Origin: Augochlora pura
Lineage: Eukaryota; Arthropoda; Insecta; Hymenoptera; Halictidae
NCBI RefSeq assembly: GCF_028453695.1
Contig: NC_135777.1
Location: forward strand, 23,832,796 to 23,896,795
Length of the DNA stretch: 64,000 bases
Direction of reading: 5' to 3'
Below the pieces are notes generated by a model that saw nothing but the letters and a program-made list of their open reading frames with translations, had not been told where the DNA came from and searched no databases. Both the position numbers and the translations under genes were made by a program. This document shows positions 62,990-64,000 of the stretch, one piece after another; positions within the stretch are counted from its first letter, which is position 1, and every line of letters starts with the position of its first letter.

Positions 62990-64000
62990 TGAGATCAAAA
63001 CTAGAAAGTTGAAAGTCATAATGGATTGTATCCTCGACTCTCCTGCATTCTGAAAATCGTAAGAGTTACGATAAAAGTTAATTCCGAGGGCTAATCAAAA
63101 ATGATGAATTAGTAAATACTGTTATGTTTATTATCTCCAATCTATTAATGCTCTTCGAAAAGAGTAATTTTTATTTTTTATCGAAGAGTCAGTAAATGAC
63201 TAAGACGTCTCAAATGACCGGTAAAAGATCATAATTACGGTTCGTTGGAAAATAAAAGGAGAGGTTTTTAACGCGACGCGATAAAATAAATTGAACGATG
63301 ACGATTTTACTGGCAGTTTCTTGGTCGTGCCATTCCACTACTGGGATAGTGACTACGTAATAACGTCACGGTTAGCGGGGACCCGACGGATCACGGTGTT
63401 TTAACAGGTCTGTCGAGCGGATCAGTGCCCGCTGAGCCTTGAACGGTATCAAACGGTACCCGCAGGAGAGGAGAACGTCCTTCGTGCCGTTGACAAATTT
63501 CTCAGTACGTTGCACGTTACCGCCGCGACAGCCGCAGCACTCGCTCCCTAAGAATTCGCCGTCACCCAACGACGCGACGATTTCAGTTCTAAAAAAAAAA
63601 ACAACGACGTCGAGTGATCGATAAATCAACAAGGCGTAGGATCCCCGATGGATGCGACGCGGATCAGCACACGAGGCGATTAAAGAATGTGCGAGGAAAG
63701 TGTTTCCACGTTCCATTGAGATTTGCATGCAGTAAGAGAATAAACAAGTAAGTCCTCCCAACCCCAAATTCCCCTCGTCTCTGTCGCGTCCTCGAGTCGT
63801 CCGCAACCTGATCGTGTAAACACAGTGGCCGAAGTGTACACCTTTGTAAACGCGATCGCTCTTTTAATATTAAACCGACGCTTGCACTTGTATCATCTTC
63901 TGTTATGAGAAACAAGTCTGCCAGACGCTGATCGAAGTGATCTTCTTTTAAATTTTGTTATTACTGTGACAAATTAGAAGATAGAAAAAGAAATTAACAA

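Larger units (their letters stand above)
57801..64000. other. Gene-less terminal region with dispersed repeats
   Basis: AT-rich DNA alternating with CG-rich islands (59900-60360, 61600-62000, 63300-63900). It contains the dispersed repeat copies, a (GA)n microsatellite and a TTAA-flanked element listed separately. AATAAA near 58624 (plus) could end a transcript. No complete gene was recognised. Confidence 0.4.

Overview
This is a 64-kb AT-rich piece of a metazoan nuclear chromosome with spliced genes, short GT-AG introns, polyA signals and long gene-less stretches. The encoded proteins are of insect type. Gene content, intron sizes, a miR-279-family hairpin and TTAA-flanked (piggyBac-type) MITEs fit a hymenopteran, probably a bee; that placement is inference, because nothing here names a species. 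There is no operon, CRISPR array or prokaryotic feature.

Nine protein-coding genes could be rebuilt exon by exon. In every one the exon lengths sum to a multiple of three and the splice phases agree. In order they are: ZMYND8 (minus, 1004-4660; PHD-bromo-PWWP-MYND chromatin reader); MCPH1/microcephalin (plus, 6653-9493); Tmem63 (plus, 10828-15184; OSCA/TMEM63 mechanosensitive channel); NSD/Mes-4 H3K36 methyltransferase (minus, 17133-23445); DNAAF3 dynein-arm assembly factor (minus, 24403-26106); SAP130, Sin3 co-repressor subunit (minus, 26699-29935); MTMR9 pseudophosphatase (minus, 32417-34740); inositol hexakisphosphate kinase (minus, 36154-42000); and BuGZ/ZNF207 spindle zinc-finger protein (plus, 43137-49977). 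ZMYND8/MCPH1 and IP6K/BuGZ are head-to-head pairs. Tmem63 and NSD are tail-to-tail. IP6K, MTMR9, SAP130, DNAAF3 and NSD form a same-strand run.

The gene-less parts hold a miR-279-family hairpin (31353-31438, plus), a 249-bp TTAA-flanked MITE in Tmem63 intron 9, a second TTAA-flanked candidate at 62632-62989, and a short dispersed repeat in at least five copies between 58.9 and 62.3 kb. There is also a GC-rich exon-like island in the last BuGZ intron, simple repeats, and a CpG-richer promoter-like block at 55.5-57.8 kb. From 50 to 64 kb no gene could be established.

The genes do not form one pathway. Three encode chromatin regulators (ZMYND8, NSD, SAP130), two encode mitosis or chromosome factors (MCPH1, BuGZ), and two concern inositol phosphate or phosphoinositide metabolism (MTMR9, IP6K). 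No clearly novel multi-gene system was found. The best second-look items are the miRNA hairpin, the MITEs, the dispersed repeat and the BuGZ intron island.
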